In this document: positions 12,698 to 20,478 of the stretch, piece by piece | Layout: each line of letters begins with the position of its first letter | How positions within the stretch are numbered: the stretch's first letter is position 1 | Origin: an uncultured Rhodospirillaceae bacterium | GTDB taxonomy: Bacteria > Pseudomonadota > Alphaproteobacteria > Reyranellales > Reyranellaceae | Assembly (NCBI GenBank): GCA_945952105.1 | Contig: CAMFGZ010000004.1 | Span: 124,001 to 188,000, forward strand | Reading direction: 5' to 3' | Length of the DNA stretch: 64,000 nucleotides | Program-made: the position numbers and the translations under genes | The notes under the pieces: model-generated | Database searches by the model: none | Told to the model about the DNA's origin: nothing | What the model saw: only the letters and a program-made list of their open reading frames with translations

Positions 12698-14008
12698 ATG
12701 ACCCAGTCACGCCATCCCGAGACCCTGTCCCTGCACGCCGGCTGGCGCGCCGATCCCACGACCGGCTCGGTCGCGGTGCCGATCCACCAGACGACCTCGT
12801 ATCAGTTCCGCGACACCGAGCACGCGTCGAACCTGTTCGCGCTCAAGGAGCTCGGCAACATCTACACGCGCATCGGCAACCCCACCGTGGACGTGCTGGA
12901 GCAGCGCATCGCAGCGCTCGAAGGTGGTGCGGCGGCGCTCGCTGTAAGCTCGGGGCAGGCGGCTTCCGCCTTCGCGATTCAGAACCTCGCCAAGGCCGGC
13001 GACAATGTCGTGAGTTCGACAGATCTCTACGGTGGAACCTGGAACCTGTTCGCCCATACGCTGAAGGACCAGGGCATCGAGGTGCGCTTCGTCGATCCGT
13101 CCGATCCGCAGGCTTTCGCGCGCGCCACCGACGATCGCACGCGCGCGTACTATGCCGAGACGCTGCCCAACCCGAAGCTTGCGGTGTTCCCGATCAGGGA
13201 GGTCGCCGAGATCGGCCGGCCGCTCGGCATTCCGCTGATCGTCGACAACACGGCAGCACCGATTCTGACGCGGCCGCTCGATCATGGCGCGGCGGTCGTC
13301 GTCTATTCCGGCACCAAGTATCTCGGCGGCCACGGCACGTCGATCGCCGGCCTGATCGTCGATGGCGGCAATTTCGACTGGGCCGCGGTGCCCGAGCGCC
13401 AGCCGGCGCTGAACACGCCCGACGCCAGCTATCACGGTGCGATCTGGGTCGAGGCAGTGAAGCCGATCGGCCCGGTGGCCTACATCATCAAGGCGCGCAC
13501 GACCCTGCTGCGCGATCTCGGCTCGGCACTGTCGCCGTTCAACGCTTTCCTGATCCTGCAGGGCATCGAGACAGTCGCGCTGCGCATGGAGCGCCACGTG
13601 AAGAATGCGCAGGCCGTAGCCGACTTCCTGGCCAAGCGGCCGGAAGTGGCGAAGGTCATCCATCCCTCGCAGCAGAAGGGCGAGACCCGCCGCCGCGCCG
13701 ACGCCTATCTCAAGGGTGGCTATGGCGGACTTGTCGGCTTCGAGTTGGCGGCGGGCCGCGAGGCCGGTAGGCGCTTCATCGATTCGCTGAAGCTGCTCTA
13801 TCACGTTGCGAACATCGGTGATTCGCGCAGTCTGGCGATCCATCCTGCGTCGACCACGCACTCGCAGCTCACCGCCGAGGAGCAGCTCGCGACCGGCGTG
13901 TCGGACGGCTATGTGCGCCTGTCGATCGGCATAGAGCATATCGACGACATCATCGCCGACCTGTCGCAGGCGCTGGTTGCGGCGGGCAAGGAGAAGAGCG
14001 CGGCTTAG
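12698..14008 (+). CDS. metY: O-acetylhomoserine aminocarboxypropyltransferase (sulfhydrylase)
   Basis: This is a PLP enzyme of the Cys/Met metabolism family (436 aa). It makes homocysteine from O-acetylhomoserine and sulfide. The N-terminus HPETLSLHAGWRADPTTGSVAVPIHQTTSY is typical of MetY, as is the 430-aa length; cystathionine gamma-synthases are nearer 390. The PLP-binding lysine is K207 in YSGTKYLGGHG. The C-terminal block SLAIHPASTTHSQLTAEEQ is also characteristic. It stands alone between the efflux operon and a convergent nitroreductase gene. The start is the ATG at 12698. Confidence 0.93.
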   Translation: MTQSRHPETLSLHAGWRADPTTGSVAVPIHQTTSYQFRDTEHASNLFALKELGNIYTRIGNPTVDVLEQRIAALEGGAAALAVSSGQAASAFAIQNLAKAGDNVVSSTDLYGGTWNLFAHTLKDQGIEVRFVDPSDPQAFARATDDRTRAYYAETLPNPKLAVFPIREVAEIGRPLGIPLIVDNTAAPILTRPLDHGAAVVVYSGTKYLGGHGTSIAGLIVDGGNFDWAAVPERQPALNTPDASYHGAIWVEAVKPIGPVAYIIKARTTLLRDLGSALSPFNAFLILQGIETVALRMERHVKNAQAVADFLAKRPEVAKVIHPSQQKGETRRRADAYLKGGYGGLVGFELAAGREAGRRFIDSLKLLYHVANIGDSRSLAIHPASTTHSQLTAEEQLATGVSDGYVRLSIGIEHIDDIIADLSQALVAAGKEKSAA

Positions 14009-14017
14009 CGCTCATTC

Positions 14018-14161
14018 GCCTCCCCATTCAAATGGGGAGGTGTCGGCGTCTTACGACGGCGGAGGGGTCATGAGCTTCGTGTGACCGCTCTTCCTTCGGC
14101 GCTCCCGGACATCGCAAGCGATGTCCTGACGCTCAGGAAGCCGAGCTTTGCTCGGCCTTCC
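14018..14161 (+). repeat. Interspersed palindromic repeat R1, copy A
   Basis: This element of about 144 bp carries three palindromes: CCTCCCCATT/AATGGGGAGG (14019-14040), GGACATCGC/GCGATGTCC (14107-14126), and CCGAGC/GCTCGG flanked by GGAAG/CTTCC (14137-14161). The reverse complement of 23871-24026 has the same modules in the same order, with an identical 20-nt block covering 14033-14052. It lies between the convergent metY and nitroreductase genes. It also supplies the last codons of the latter. Confidence 0.85.
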
Positions 14162-14783
14162 ACTCTGTGACGTACGCGGCCCGGTCGGGTCGCGCCGGGA
14201 CGGGGGCGGTGGAGGGGGCAGGGGTGCCGGCGGTGAGGAAGCCGACGAGGCGCGAGGGCGCTTCGAAGCCCAGCAACTTGTTGATGTTCGGATCGTAGGC
14301 GTTCGGGCCCGTCACCCACATGCCGCCATAGCCCAGCATGTGCATCGCATTCAGCATGTTCATCGCCGCCGCACCAGCGGCGAGAAGCTGCTCGATCTCG
14401 GGAATGTTGCCGGGCTTCACGACCGCGCCGACCGCAATCAGCATCGGGGTGCGCCGCACCCACGCGCGATAGCGCTCGGCGAGCGAGGCGGCGTTCGCCG
14501 GGTCGCGTACGGCGGCGGCTTCGGCCAGCTTCTCCCCATAGGCCAGCATCGCATCGCCGCGAATGACCACGAATCGCCAGGGCTTCAGGCGTCCGTGATC
14601 GGGCGCCCGCAGGCCGGCGTCGAGGATCAGGTCAAGGTCGGCCCCCTCGGGCGCCGGACCCTGCAGAGCACCCACCGAGCGGCGGGACAGCAATTCGTCG
14701 AGGGCGAGCAGGCGAGGCTCGCGCGCATGGGTCATGTCGGGCATGGCCAAATCTACCATGTTGCAATCGATTGTCATTCGCAA
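14133..14783 (-). CDS. Nitroreductase family protein (YdjA-like)
   Basis: This is an FMN-dependent oxidoreductase. The LLSRRSVGAL start of the catalytic domain and DAGLRAPDHGRLKPWRFVVI are the FMN-binding signatures of the short YdjA subgroup; GYGGMWVTGPNAYDP is the second conserved block. The physiological substrate is unknown for most of these proteins. The frame allows 216 aa, but the first 16 residues look non-conserved, and the methionine of MTHAREPRL (about 14733) is an alternative start. The last residues (EWKAEQSSAS) are encoded by repeat R1, so the C-terminus appears to have been rebuilt by repeat insertion. Confidence 0.85.
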   Translation of the reverse strand: MRMTIDCNMVDLAMPDMTHAREPRLLALDELLSRRSVGALQGPAPEGADLDLILDAGLRAPDHGRLKPWRFVVIRGDAMLAYGEKLAEAAAVRDPANAASLAERYRAWVRRTPMLIAVGAVVKPGNIPEIEQLLAAGAAAMNMLNAMHMLGYGGMWVTGPNAYDPNINKLLGFEAPSRLVGFLTAGTPAPSTAPVPARPDRAAYVTEWKAEQSSAS

Positions 14784-14822
14784 ATCTCGGCAGTCAGCCT
14801 TCTAGGAGCCTATACTCGTGCC

Positions 14823-15902
14823 ATGGCGGAAACCGAGATCCGCAAGATCATCCATGTCGACATGGACGCTTTCTACGCGTCCGTGGAGCAACGCGACGAC
14901 CCGGCGCTGCGCGGCCAGCCCGTGGCGGTCGGCGGGCGTCAGCGCGGCGTCGTAATGGCGGCGAGCTACGAGGCGCGGAAATTCGGCGTGCGCTCGGCCA
15001 TGCCCTCGGTCACGGCCAAGCGCCTGTGCCCGGAGCTGCTGTTCGTCAAGCCGCGCTTCGACGTCTACAAGGAGGTGTCGCGCCAGATTCGCGAGATCTT
15101 CCTCGACTACACCCCGCTGGTGGAGCCGCTGTCGCTCGACGAGGCGTACCTCGATGTCACGACGAACCTCAAGGGCATGCCACTCGCCTCCGAGATCGCG
15201 CGCGAGATCCGCGCCCGCATTCTCGATCGAACGGGCCTCACCGCCTCGGCCGGCATCTCCTACAACAAGTTCCTGGCCAAGCTCGCGTCGGACCATCGCA
15301 AGCCGAACGGCCAGACGGTGATCCCGCCGGAGAAGGGTCCCGCCTTCGTCGAGGGTTTGCCCGTGGGCCGCTTCCACGGCGTCGGACCGAAGACGGCGGA
15401 AAAGATGAACCGGCTCGGCATCCATACCGGCGCGGACCTCAAGGCGCAGACGCTGGAGTTCCTCGAACAGTATTTCGGCCGCTCCGGCACCTACTATCAC
15501 GCCATTGCGCGCGGCCGCGACGAACGTCGGGTCGTGCCCAACCGGCCGCGCAAGTCGGTCGGCTCGGAGACCACCTTCATGGAGGATCTCGACCGGCCGG
15601 CGGCGGTGGAGGAGGGCGTGGCGTCCGTGCTCGAAGACGTCTGGGCCTATTGCGAGCGCACCGGCATCCTGGGGCGTACCGTGACGGTGAAGATCAAGTA
15701 TGCCGACTTCCGGATCGTGACGCGCAGCCGTACGCTCGAGGAAAGCGTCGACAGCCGCGAGACGCTGGAGCGCACGGCGCGCGAGCTGGTGCGCTCGATC
15801 TTCCCGCTCGAAAAGAAGGTGCGCCTGCTGGGCGTCTCGCTCCACAATCTGCACCAGCGCGAGGAACGCAAAGTGCCGCCGCAGATGACGCTGGCCCTTT
15901 AA
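14823..15902 (+). CDS. dinB: DNA polymerase IV (Y-family translesion polymerase)
   Basis: The 359-aa protein starts at ATG 14823 with IIHVDMDAFYASVEQ, where D13 and D15 are in the catalytic metal site. SLDEAYLDVT supplies the second acidic pair. The thumb and little-finger regions follow (VGPKTAEKMNRLGI helix-hairpin-helix). The last residues QMTLAL resemble a degenerate beta-clamp-binding peptide. The frame extends far upstream, but that part is antisense to the nitroreductase gene. I see no alphaproteobacterial LexA box (GTTC-N7-GTTC) in the 39-nt gap, so SOS control is not evident. Confidence 0.95.
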   Translation: MAETEIRKIIHVDMDAFYASVEQRDDPALRGQPVAVGGRQRGVVMAASYEARKFGVRSAMPSVTAKRLCPELLFVKPRFDVYKEVSRQIREIFLDYTPLVEPLSLDEAYLDVTTNLKGMPLASEIAREIRARILDRTGLTASAGISYNKFLAKLASDHRKPNGQTVIPPEKGPAFVEGLPVGRFHGVGPKTAEKMNRLGIHTGADLKAQTLEFLEQYFGRSGTYYHAIARGRDERRVVPNRPRKSVGSETTFMEDLDRPAAVEEGVASVLEDVWAYCERTGILGRTVTVKIKYADFRIVTRSRTLEESVDSRETLERTARELVRSIFPLEKKVRLLGVSLHNLHQREERKVPPQMTLAL

Positions 15903-15915
15903 GGAGACAAGACCA

Positions 15916-16815
15916 ATGAACATCTTCATGACCGGCGCGACCGGCTTTATCGGCGGCACCATCGCGCGCCGCCTGCTCGACGACGGCCACAGCCTGCGCA
16001 GCCTCGTGCGCGACGCGGAGAAGGGCGGGAAGCTCGCGGCGTTCGGTGTCGAGCCGGTGGCCGGCAGTCTCGACGATGCCGCGCTGCTCACCGCCGAAGC
16101 CAGGCGCGCCGATGCGGTGATCAACACCGCCAACAGCGACCATCGCGGCGCCGTGGTAGCGTTCCTCGACGGGCTGGCTGGCTCGAACAAGCCCTTCATC
16201 CATACCAGCGGTTCCAGCATCGTGGCCGACGATGCCCACGGCGATGTGGCCTCCGGGAAAATCTACGACGAAGACACGCCGTTCGAACCCGTGCCGGGCA
16301 AGAAGGCGCGGGTGGAGATCGACCGTATGATCCGCGACGCGCGCCAGCGCGGCGTGCGCTCTATCGTCGTCTGCCCGACCATGATCTACGGCAACGGCCT
16401 CGGTCTTGCGCGCGACAGTGCGCAGATTCCGGGTCTCGCGAAACGGGCGAAGGCTTCCGGCGTGGTGCGCCATGTCGGCAAGGGACTGAACATCTGGTCC
16501 AACGTCCATGTCGAGGACGTGGCCGACATCTATCGCCTGGCGCTCGCCAAAGCACCGGCCGGCGCCTTCTATTTCGCGGAGAATGGCGAGGCCTCCTATC
16601 GCGACGTCTGCGCCGCGATCGCGCGCCGCCTGAAGCTGGGCGAGCCGCAGGTCTGGCCGTTCGAGGAAGCGGCAAAGGAGCTTGGCGAGAACAGCGCCGC
16701 CTACACGTTCGGCTCCAACAGTCGGGTGCGTGGCAAGCGCACGCGCAGCGAACTGGGCTGGCAGCCGAAGCACGCTTCGGCGACGGCGTGGATCGAGACG
16801 GAACTGCCGCTCTGA
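15916..16815 (+). CDS. NAD-dependent epimerase/dehydratase family protein (atypical extended SDR)
   Basis: This 299-aa Rossmann-fold protein begins with MNIFMTGATGFIGGTIARRL, the NAD(P)-binding glycine motif of extended short-chain dehydrogenases. It starts 13 nt after dinB, with an AAGGAGA ribosome binding site, so it may be co-transcribed. The usual YxxxK catalytic pair cannot be found: the region after the Ser-rich TSGSS segment reads PGKKARVEIDRMI, with no tyrosine at the expected place. It could be a binding protein or a reductase with altered chemistry. The substrate is unknown. Confidence 0.8.
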   Translation: MNIFMTGATGFIGGTIARRLLDDGHSLRSLVRDAEKGGKLAAFGVEPVAGSLDDAALLTAEARRADAVINTANSDHRGAVVAFLDGLAGSNKPFIHTSGSSIVADDAHGDVASGKIYDEDTPFEPVPGKKARVEIDRMIRDARQRGVRSIVVCPTMIYGNGLGLARDSAQIPGLAKRAKASGVVRHVGKGLNIWSNVHVEDVADIYRLALAKAPAGAFYFAENGEASYRDVCAAIARRLKLGEPQVWPFEEAAKELGENSAAYTFGSNSRVRGKRTRSELGWQPKHASATAWIETELPL

Positions 16816-16817
16816 CA

Positions 16818-16861
16818 CCGTCGTCTCGACCGGCACGCGTATGCTCAAGTCGAGATGACGG
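16818..16861. repeat. Short palindrome related to repeat R3
   Basis: CCGTCGTCTCGAC (16818-16830) and GTCGAGATGACGG (16849-16861) pair except at one position. The 5' arm, extended to CCGTCGTCTCGACCGG, is also present in the R3 element at 48677. It fills the 49-nt gap between two convergent genes and could terminate transcription from both sides. Confidence 0.65.
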
Positions 16862-16864
16862 GGG

Positions 16865-17779
16865 CTAAACTGAAATCTCGCTGATCATCCTCTTGAGCAA
16901 CGCCGCATCCGGATAGATGCCGACGCCGGCCTGCACGTTGTCCGTCATGTGCTCGGGCCTGCCGGTGCCGGGGATCACGCAGGTCACGGCGGGATGGGCC
17001 AGCACGAACTTCAGCAGGATCTGGGCCCAGCTGGTGGCGCCGATCTCGCCCGCCCAATCGGGCAGCTTTCGGCCGGAAAGCTTGCGCAGGAGCCCGCCGC
17101 CGCCGAACGGCTGGTTCACGATCACCGCGATGCCGCGCTCGGCAGCGAGCGGCAGAAGCCTGCGCTCGACCGCGCGATCGTCGAGGGCGTAGTTGATCTG
17201 GACGAAGTCCCACTTCTCCGCACGCATCACGCTTTCCAGCTCGTCGTGGGCGCTCTGCGTGTAATGGGTGATGCCGAGGTAGCGGATACGGCCCTCGGCC
17301 TTCCACGTGCGCAGGGTCGGCAGGTGGGCCCGCCAATCGACGAGATTGTGGATCTGCATCAGGTCGATGCGGTCGGTCTTCAAGAGCCGCATCGACGCGC
17401 GCATCTGCGCGATGCCGTTGTCCCGGCCGGTGGTCCAGACCTTGGTCGCGACGAAGGCCTTGTCGCGCGTATGGCTGGAGGCCAGAAGATCGCCGACCAC
17501 GGCCTCTGCCGAGCCGTACATCGGAGACGTGTCGATCACCGAGCCGCCCGCCTCGAAGAGGCGACGCAGCACCTCCGCAAGCGGTGCGCGGTCTTTGGGC
17601 TTGCCGCCGACATCGAAGGTGCGCCAGGTCCCGACGCCGACGACGGGCAGCATCTCCTCTGAAGCAGGGATCTTGCGTTGGTGCATGCGGACTCCTGTCT
17701 GGGCGACGCTGCCTGCTGCAGCCAGCAGGCCGGCGCCGGCGAGACCGATCAGCCGCGAGCGGGTGAGAGGGCGTGACAT
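16865..17779 (-). CDS. Aldo/keto reductase with an N-terminal signal-like segment
   Basis: This 304-aa protein of the aldo/keto reductase superfamily shows the catalytic tetrad context: VIDTSPMYGSAE (Asp, Tyr), FVATKVW (Lys) and LMQIHNLVDW (His). The NADPH-binding end is GTGRPEHMTDNVQAG. I chose the ATG at 17779 (MSRPLTRSRLIGLAGAGLLAAAG), which gives a basic and then hydrophobic leader that may be an export signal or anchor. That is unusual for this normally cytosolic family. A longer frame to 17923 has no conserved sequence. It is divergent from the small gene at 17983. Confidence 0.85.
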   Translation of the reverse strand: MSRPLTRSRLIGLAGAGLLAAAGSVAQTGVRMHQRKIPASEEMLPVVGVGTWRTFDVGGKPKDRAPLAEVLRRLFEAGGSVIDTSPMYGSAEAVVGDLLASSHTRDKAFVATKVWTTGRDNGIAQMRASMRLLKTDRIDLMQIHNLVDWRAHLPTLRTWKAEGRIRYLGITHYTQSAHDELESVMRAEKWDFVQINYALDDRAVERRLLPLAAERGIAVIVNQPFGGGGLLRKLSGRKLPDWAGEIGATSWAQILLKFVLAHPAVTCVIPGTGRPEHMTDNVQAGVGIYPDAALLKRMISEISV

Positions 17780-17982
17780 GCGAGTTACATTCTTCAGCAA
17801 CGATGATCTCGACACCAGCAGGGAAAATGATGCCGCCATATTGATGCCGTACGCGAAGCGTCTGCTGTGACCGTTCTCGGTTCCGCTTCTCCGGTCATTG
17901 CCATCCTTCCATGCCGACACCATCTCAGCCCGGCCCCTTGGAAAGGGGATCGCAGTTCGTTCAGCCTGGAGGAGACCGTGCC

Positions 17983-18177
17983 ATGCCCGAGCCCTTCGTC
18001 GTCGAAATCTGGGGAAAGCCCGCCGGCGTCGTCCTCAAGGAAGGCAATGCGTTCCGCTTCCATGCCTTCACGCGTCCGTTCTTCGAACTTGAAGGCCACC
18101 AGTTCAACACACCGGGTCAGGCGCGCCTTGCCGCGGCCAGGCTCCAGCCGCCGCGCGAAAACCAGCTCACGAAGTGA
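17983..18177 (+). CDS. Small conserved-looking hypothetical protein, 64 aa
   Basis: The start is the ATG at 17983, preceded by a strong GGAGGAG ribosome binding site. The protein opens MPEPFVVEIWGKPAGVVLKE and contains FRFHAFTRPFFELEGHQF, with no signal peptide or membrane segment. It reads like a small soluble protein of the type annotated as hypothetical in alphaproteobacteria; I do not recognise a family. A small hairpin (CCCCTT/AAGGGG, 17934-17948) lies in its leader. A large hairpin starts 9 nt after its stop. It may be co-transcribed with the next gene. Confidence 0.65.
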   Translation: MPEPFVVEIWGKPAGVVLKEGNAFRFHAFTRPFFELEGHQFNTPGQARLAAARLQPPRENQLTK

Positions 18178-18186
18178 TGTCTTTCG

Positions 18187-18235
18187 CCTTGTCGGTCGCC
18201 TGGGGGGACGTTAGTCCAATCAGGAACCGACAAGG
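18187..18235 (+). promoter_or_regulatory. Long nested hairpin overlapping the ribosome binding site of the next gene
   Basis: CCTTGTCGGT (18187-18196) pairs perfectly with ACCGACAAGG (18226-18235). Inside, CCTG pairs with CAGG, and GGAC pairs with GTCC around a GTTA loop, giving 18 bp in one interrupted stem. The 3' arm includes AAGG of the AAGGAGG ribosome binding site (18232-18238) for the GTG start at 18245. This suggests translational control by an RNA fold, or less likely a protein operator. No T-run follows, so it does not look like a simple terminator. Confidence 0.6.
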
Positions 18236-18244
18236 AGGAAAGCC

Positions 18245-18802
18245 GTGATCAAGCGCAAGCAGCGTATCCCGTTGCGTGATCTGTCGACGATGAAGCCCGA
18301 GGATCGCGAGGCCGTCGAAAAGAACGCGATGAACGGCCAGGTGTTCAACATCTTCAAGGTGATGGCCAACCATCCGGCGCTCACGAAGCGCTGGACGCCG
18401 TTCGCGGGCCACATCCTCTCCAAGCAGACGCTGCCGTTTCGCGATCGCGAGCTGCTGATCCTGCGCATCGGCTGGCTGAACCAGGCCGAGTACGAATTCG
18501 CCCAGCACGAGCTGATCGCCAAGAAGGGCGGCATCACCGACGCCGACATCGCGAACCTGAAGGAAGGCCCAAAGGCCAAGGGCTGGAACGAGCACGAGGC
18601 GGCGCTGATGCAGCTCGCCGACGATCTCTTCGAGAACTCGGTCGCCTCGGACGCGACCTGGGCGACGTTGTCGAAGACCTATTCGACCGAGCAGCTCATG
18701 GACGCCGTCTTCACGGTCGGCCAGTACAATCTCGTCTCGTGGGCACTGAACAGCTTCGGGGTGCCGCTCGACGACTTCCTGCCGGGCGCCCAGAAGAAGT
18801 AG
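18245..18802 (+). CDS. Carboxymuconolactone decarboxylase-like (AhpD-fold) protein
   Basis: This 185-aa helical protein resembles the carboxymuconolactone decarboxylase family: PFRDRELLILRIGWLNQAEYEFAQHE matches the core helix motif. The CxxC thiol pair of AhpD peroxidase partners is absent, so peroxidase-type activity is unlikely. Relatives act in aromatic or gamma-lactone catabolism, or have unknown roles. It starts with GTG at 18245 after a consensus AAGGAGG that is partly buried in the upstream hairpin. It ends in a convergent arrangement with the next gene. Confidence 0.8.
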   Translation: MIKRKQRIPLRDLSTMKPEDREAVEKNAMNGQVFNIFKVMANHPALTKRWTPFAGHILSKQTLPFRDRELLILRIGWLNQAEYEFAQHELIAKKGGITDADIANLKEGPKAKGWNEHEAALMQLADDLFENSVASDATWATLSKTYSTEQLMDAVFTVGQYNLVSWALNSFGVPLDDFLPGAQKK

Positions 18803-18820
18803 CGGGCGTCCCGCCGCACA

Positions 18821-18871
18821 ACCTCATCCTGAGAGCTTGCTCAATACGTTCACAAGCTCTCAGGGTGAGGT
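18821..18871. repeat. Palindromic repeat R4, copy B (short form)
   Basis: ACCTCATCCTGAGAGCTTG (18821-18839) pairs with CAAGCTCTCAGGGTGAGGT (18853-18871) at 18 of 19 positions. The first 13 bases recur in the longer element at 31573. It sits between two convergent genes whose stops are at 18802 and 18883, so it probably terminates both transcripts. Confidence 0.75.
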
Positions 18872-18882
18872 CGTTACAGGAT

Positions 18883-20463
18883 CTACTTCTTCACCACCTC
18901 GACGTTCCAGAAGGCGGTCGTCGAGGGTGGGCGGATCCAGCCCTTCGTGCGGGCGCTGACGGCCGAGGCGCTGTACCATTCGCCGAGCGGATAGTGCGTG
19001 CCGAGCTGCAGGGCGCGCTCCTGGATCTCCTCGGCGATGGCCTTGCGCTTGGCCGCATCGGGCTCCAGCGCATAGGCCTCGCGCATTGCCTCGATCCGCT
19101 CGTCGCACGACCATCCGGCCGAGGCCTTGTCGCAGGCGGAGTTCAGGAACAGCGAAGTGATCGGGTTCACGACGTCGATGACGCCGGTGCTCGACAGGGT
19201 GATGTTCCAGCCGCGATCCTCCGGCGGCTCCTTTCGCATGACTCGCGCGAGGTGCGTCTGCCAATCTGCGGGCCGCATGTCGACCTTGAAGCCGACCCGT
19301 TCGAGCTGGGCCTTGGCGACGGGGCCGAGGTTGGTCAGCGAGGCGAGGTCGGTGACCTGCAGCAGCACGATCGGCCTGCCGTCGTAGCCGGCCTCCTTGA
19401 TCAGCGCCTTGGCCTTCTCGACATTGCCCTCGAGCAGGCCGGCCGTGCCCTTGTCGGACGCGAGCGGCGTGCCGCAGCCATAGTAGGTCTTGCAGAGGCG
19501 CCAGAATTTGGGATCGCCGACGGCGGCGTCGAGGAAGCCCTTCTGGTCGATGGCGTAGCCCAGGGCGAGCCGCATCCGCGGGTCGTTGAACGGCGGATGG
19601 AGCCAGTTGGGCCGCAGCGCATACTGGCTTGCATAGGCGCCGCGCTGCACCTCGATGCCCTTGCGTTTCTCGACCAGCGGCAGCAGGTCGTGCGCCACCG
19701 ATTCCAGCGCATCGACCTCGTTGTTCTCCAGTGCGTTCACCGCGGTCTGCGGATCGGCGATGGAGACCCATTCGACGCGGTCCACCTTGGCGACCTTGCC
19801 GCCGGCGAAGTTCGCGGGCGGTTCGGCGCGCGGCACGTAGTTGGGGTTCTTAACGTAGACGACGCGATCGCCGGGCCGCCATTCGTCGGCCTTGAAGATG
19901 AAGGGGCCGGAGCCGGTCGGGTCCTTGATCTGTTGCGTGGCCGGCGCGTCGGCCACCCTCTTGGGCATCATGAACGGCACGACGCCGGCCGGCTTGGCGA
20001 GCGAATCGATCACGAGGCCATAGGGCCGGGCGAGTTCCAGCCGGATCGTCTTCGCGTCAGGTGCGCTCAGCTCCTTCACGTTCGCCATCAGCTTGAGGCC
20101 GACCGGATCGCGGCCGCCCCAGCGCTTGAGCGAGGCCACGCAGTCCTCGGCCGTGACCGGCGCACCGTCATGCCACTTCAGCCCGTCGCGCAGGATGAAG
20201 GTGTAGATCAGGTTTGCCGGATCGACCGTCCAGGCGCTCACCATCTGCGGCTGCGGCTTGAGATCGCCGTCGAGGCCGAACAGCGTATCGTAGACGAGAT
20301 AGCCATGGGTGCGGCTGATCTGCGCCGACGCCCAGATCGGATCGAGGATCTTCAGATCCGAGTGCATGACGATCTTGAGCGTCGATTGCGCCGCGGCCGG
20401 GAGAGCCATGACGAGCGGAGCCGCGGCGAGTGCTGCAGCCGCCAGGAGTCTGCGGAGCTTCAT
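18883..20463 (-). CDS. ABC transporter substrate-binding protein, SBP_bac_5 family
   Basis: This 526-aa periplasmic binding protein has a clear signal peptide (MKLRRLLAAAALAAAPLVMALPAAAQ). Conserved blocks of the oligopeptide/nickel-binding family are visible: ILDPIWASAQISRTHGYLVYDTLF, the FILRDGLKWHDGAPVTAEDC core and NDPRMRLALGYAIDQ. It has four cysteines, two near residues 320-325. No permease or ATPase of the Opp type is adjacent. It is the last gene after an M14-like peptidase and an FAD oxidoreductase. A similar protein lies at the other end of the island (34671). Confidence 0.93.
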   Translation of the reverse strand: MKLRRLLAAAALAAAPLVMALPAAAQSTLKIVMHSDLKILDPIWASAQISRTHGYLVYDTLFGLDGDLKPQPQMVSAWTVDPANLIYTFILRDGLKWHDGAPVTAEDCVASLKRWGGRDPVGLKLMANVKELSAPDAKTIRLELARPYGLVIDSLAKPAGVVPFMMPKRVADAPATQQIKDPTGSGPFIFKADEWRPGDRVVYVKNPNYVPRAEPPANFAGGKVAKVDRVEWVSIADPQTAVNALENNEVDALESVAHDLLPLVEKRKGIEVQRGAYASQYALRPNWLHPPFNDPRMRLALGYAIDQKGFLDAAVGDPKFWRLCKTYYGCGTPLASDKGTAGLLEGNVEKAKALIKEAGYDGRPIVLLQVTDLASLTNLGPVAKAQLERVGFKVDMRPADWQTHLARVMRKEPPEDRGWNITLSSTGVIDVVNPITSLFLNSACDKASAGWSCDERIEAMREAYALEPDAAKRKAIAEEIQERALQLGTHYPLGEWYSASAVSARTKGWIRPPSTTAFWNVEVVKK

Positions 20464-20478
20464 GGGCGTTTCCTTTGC

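Noticed and set aside
14764..14822. A LexA box upstream of dinB
   Set aside because: No GTTC-N7-GTTC or close variant is present in the gap.
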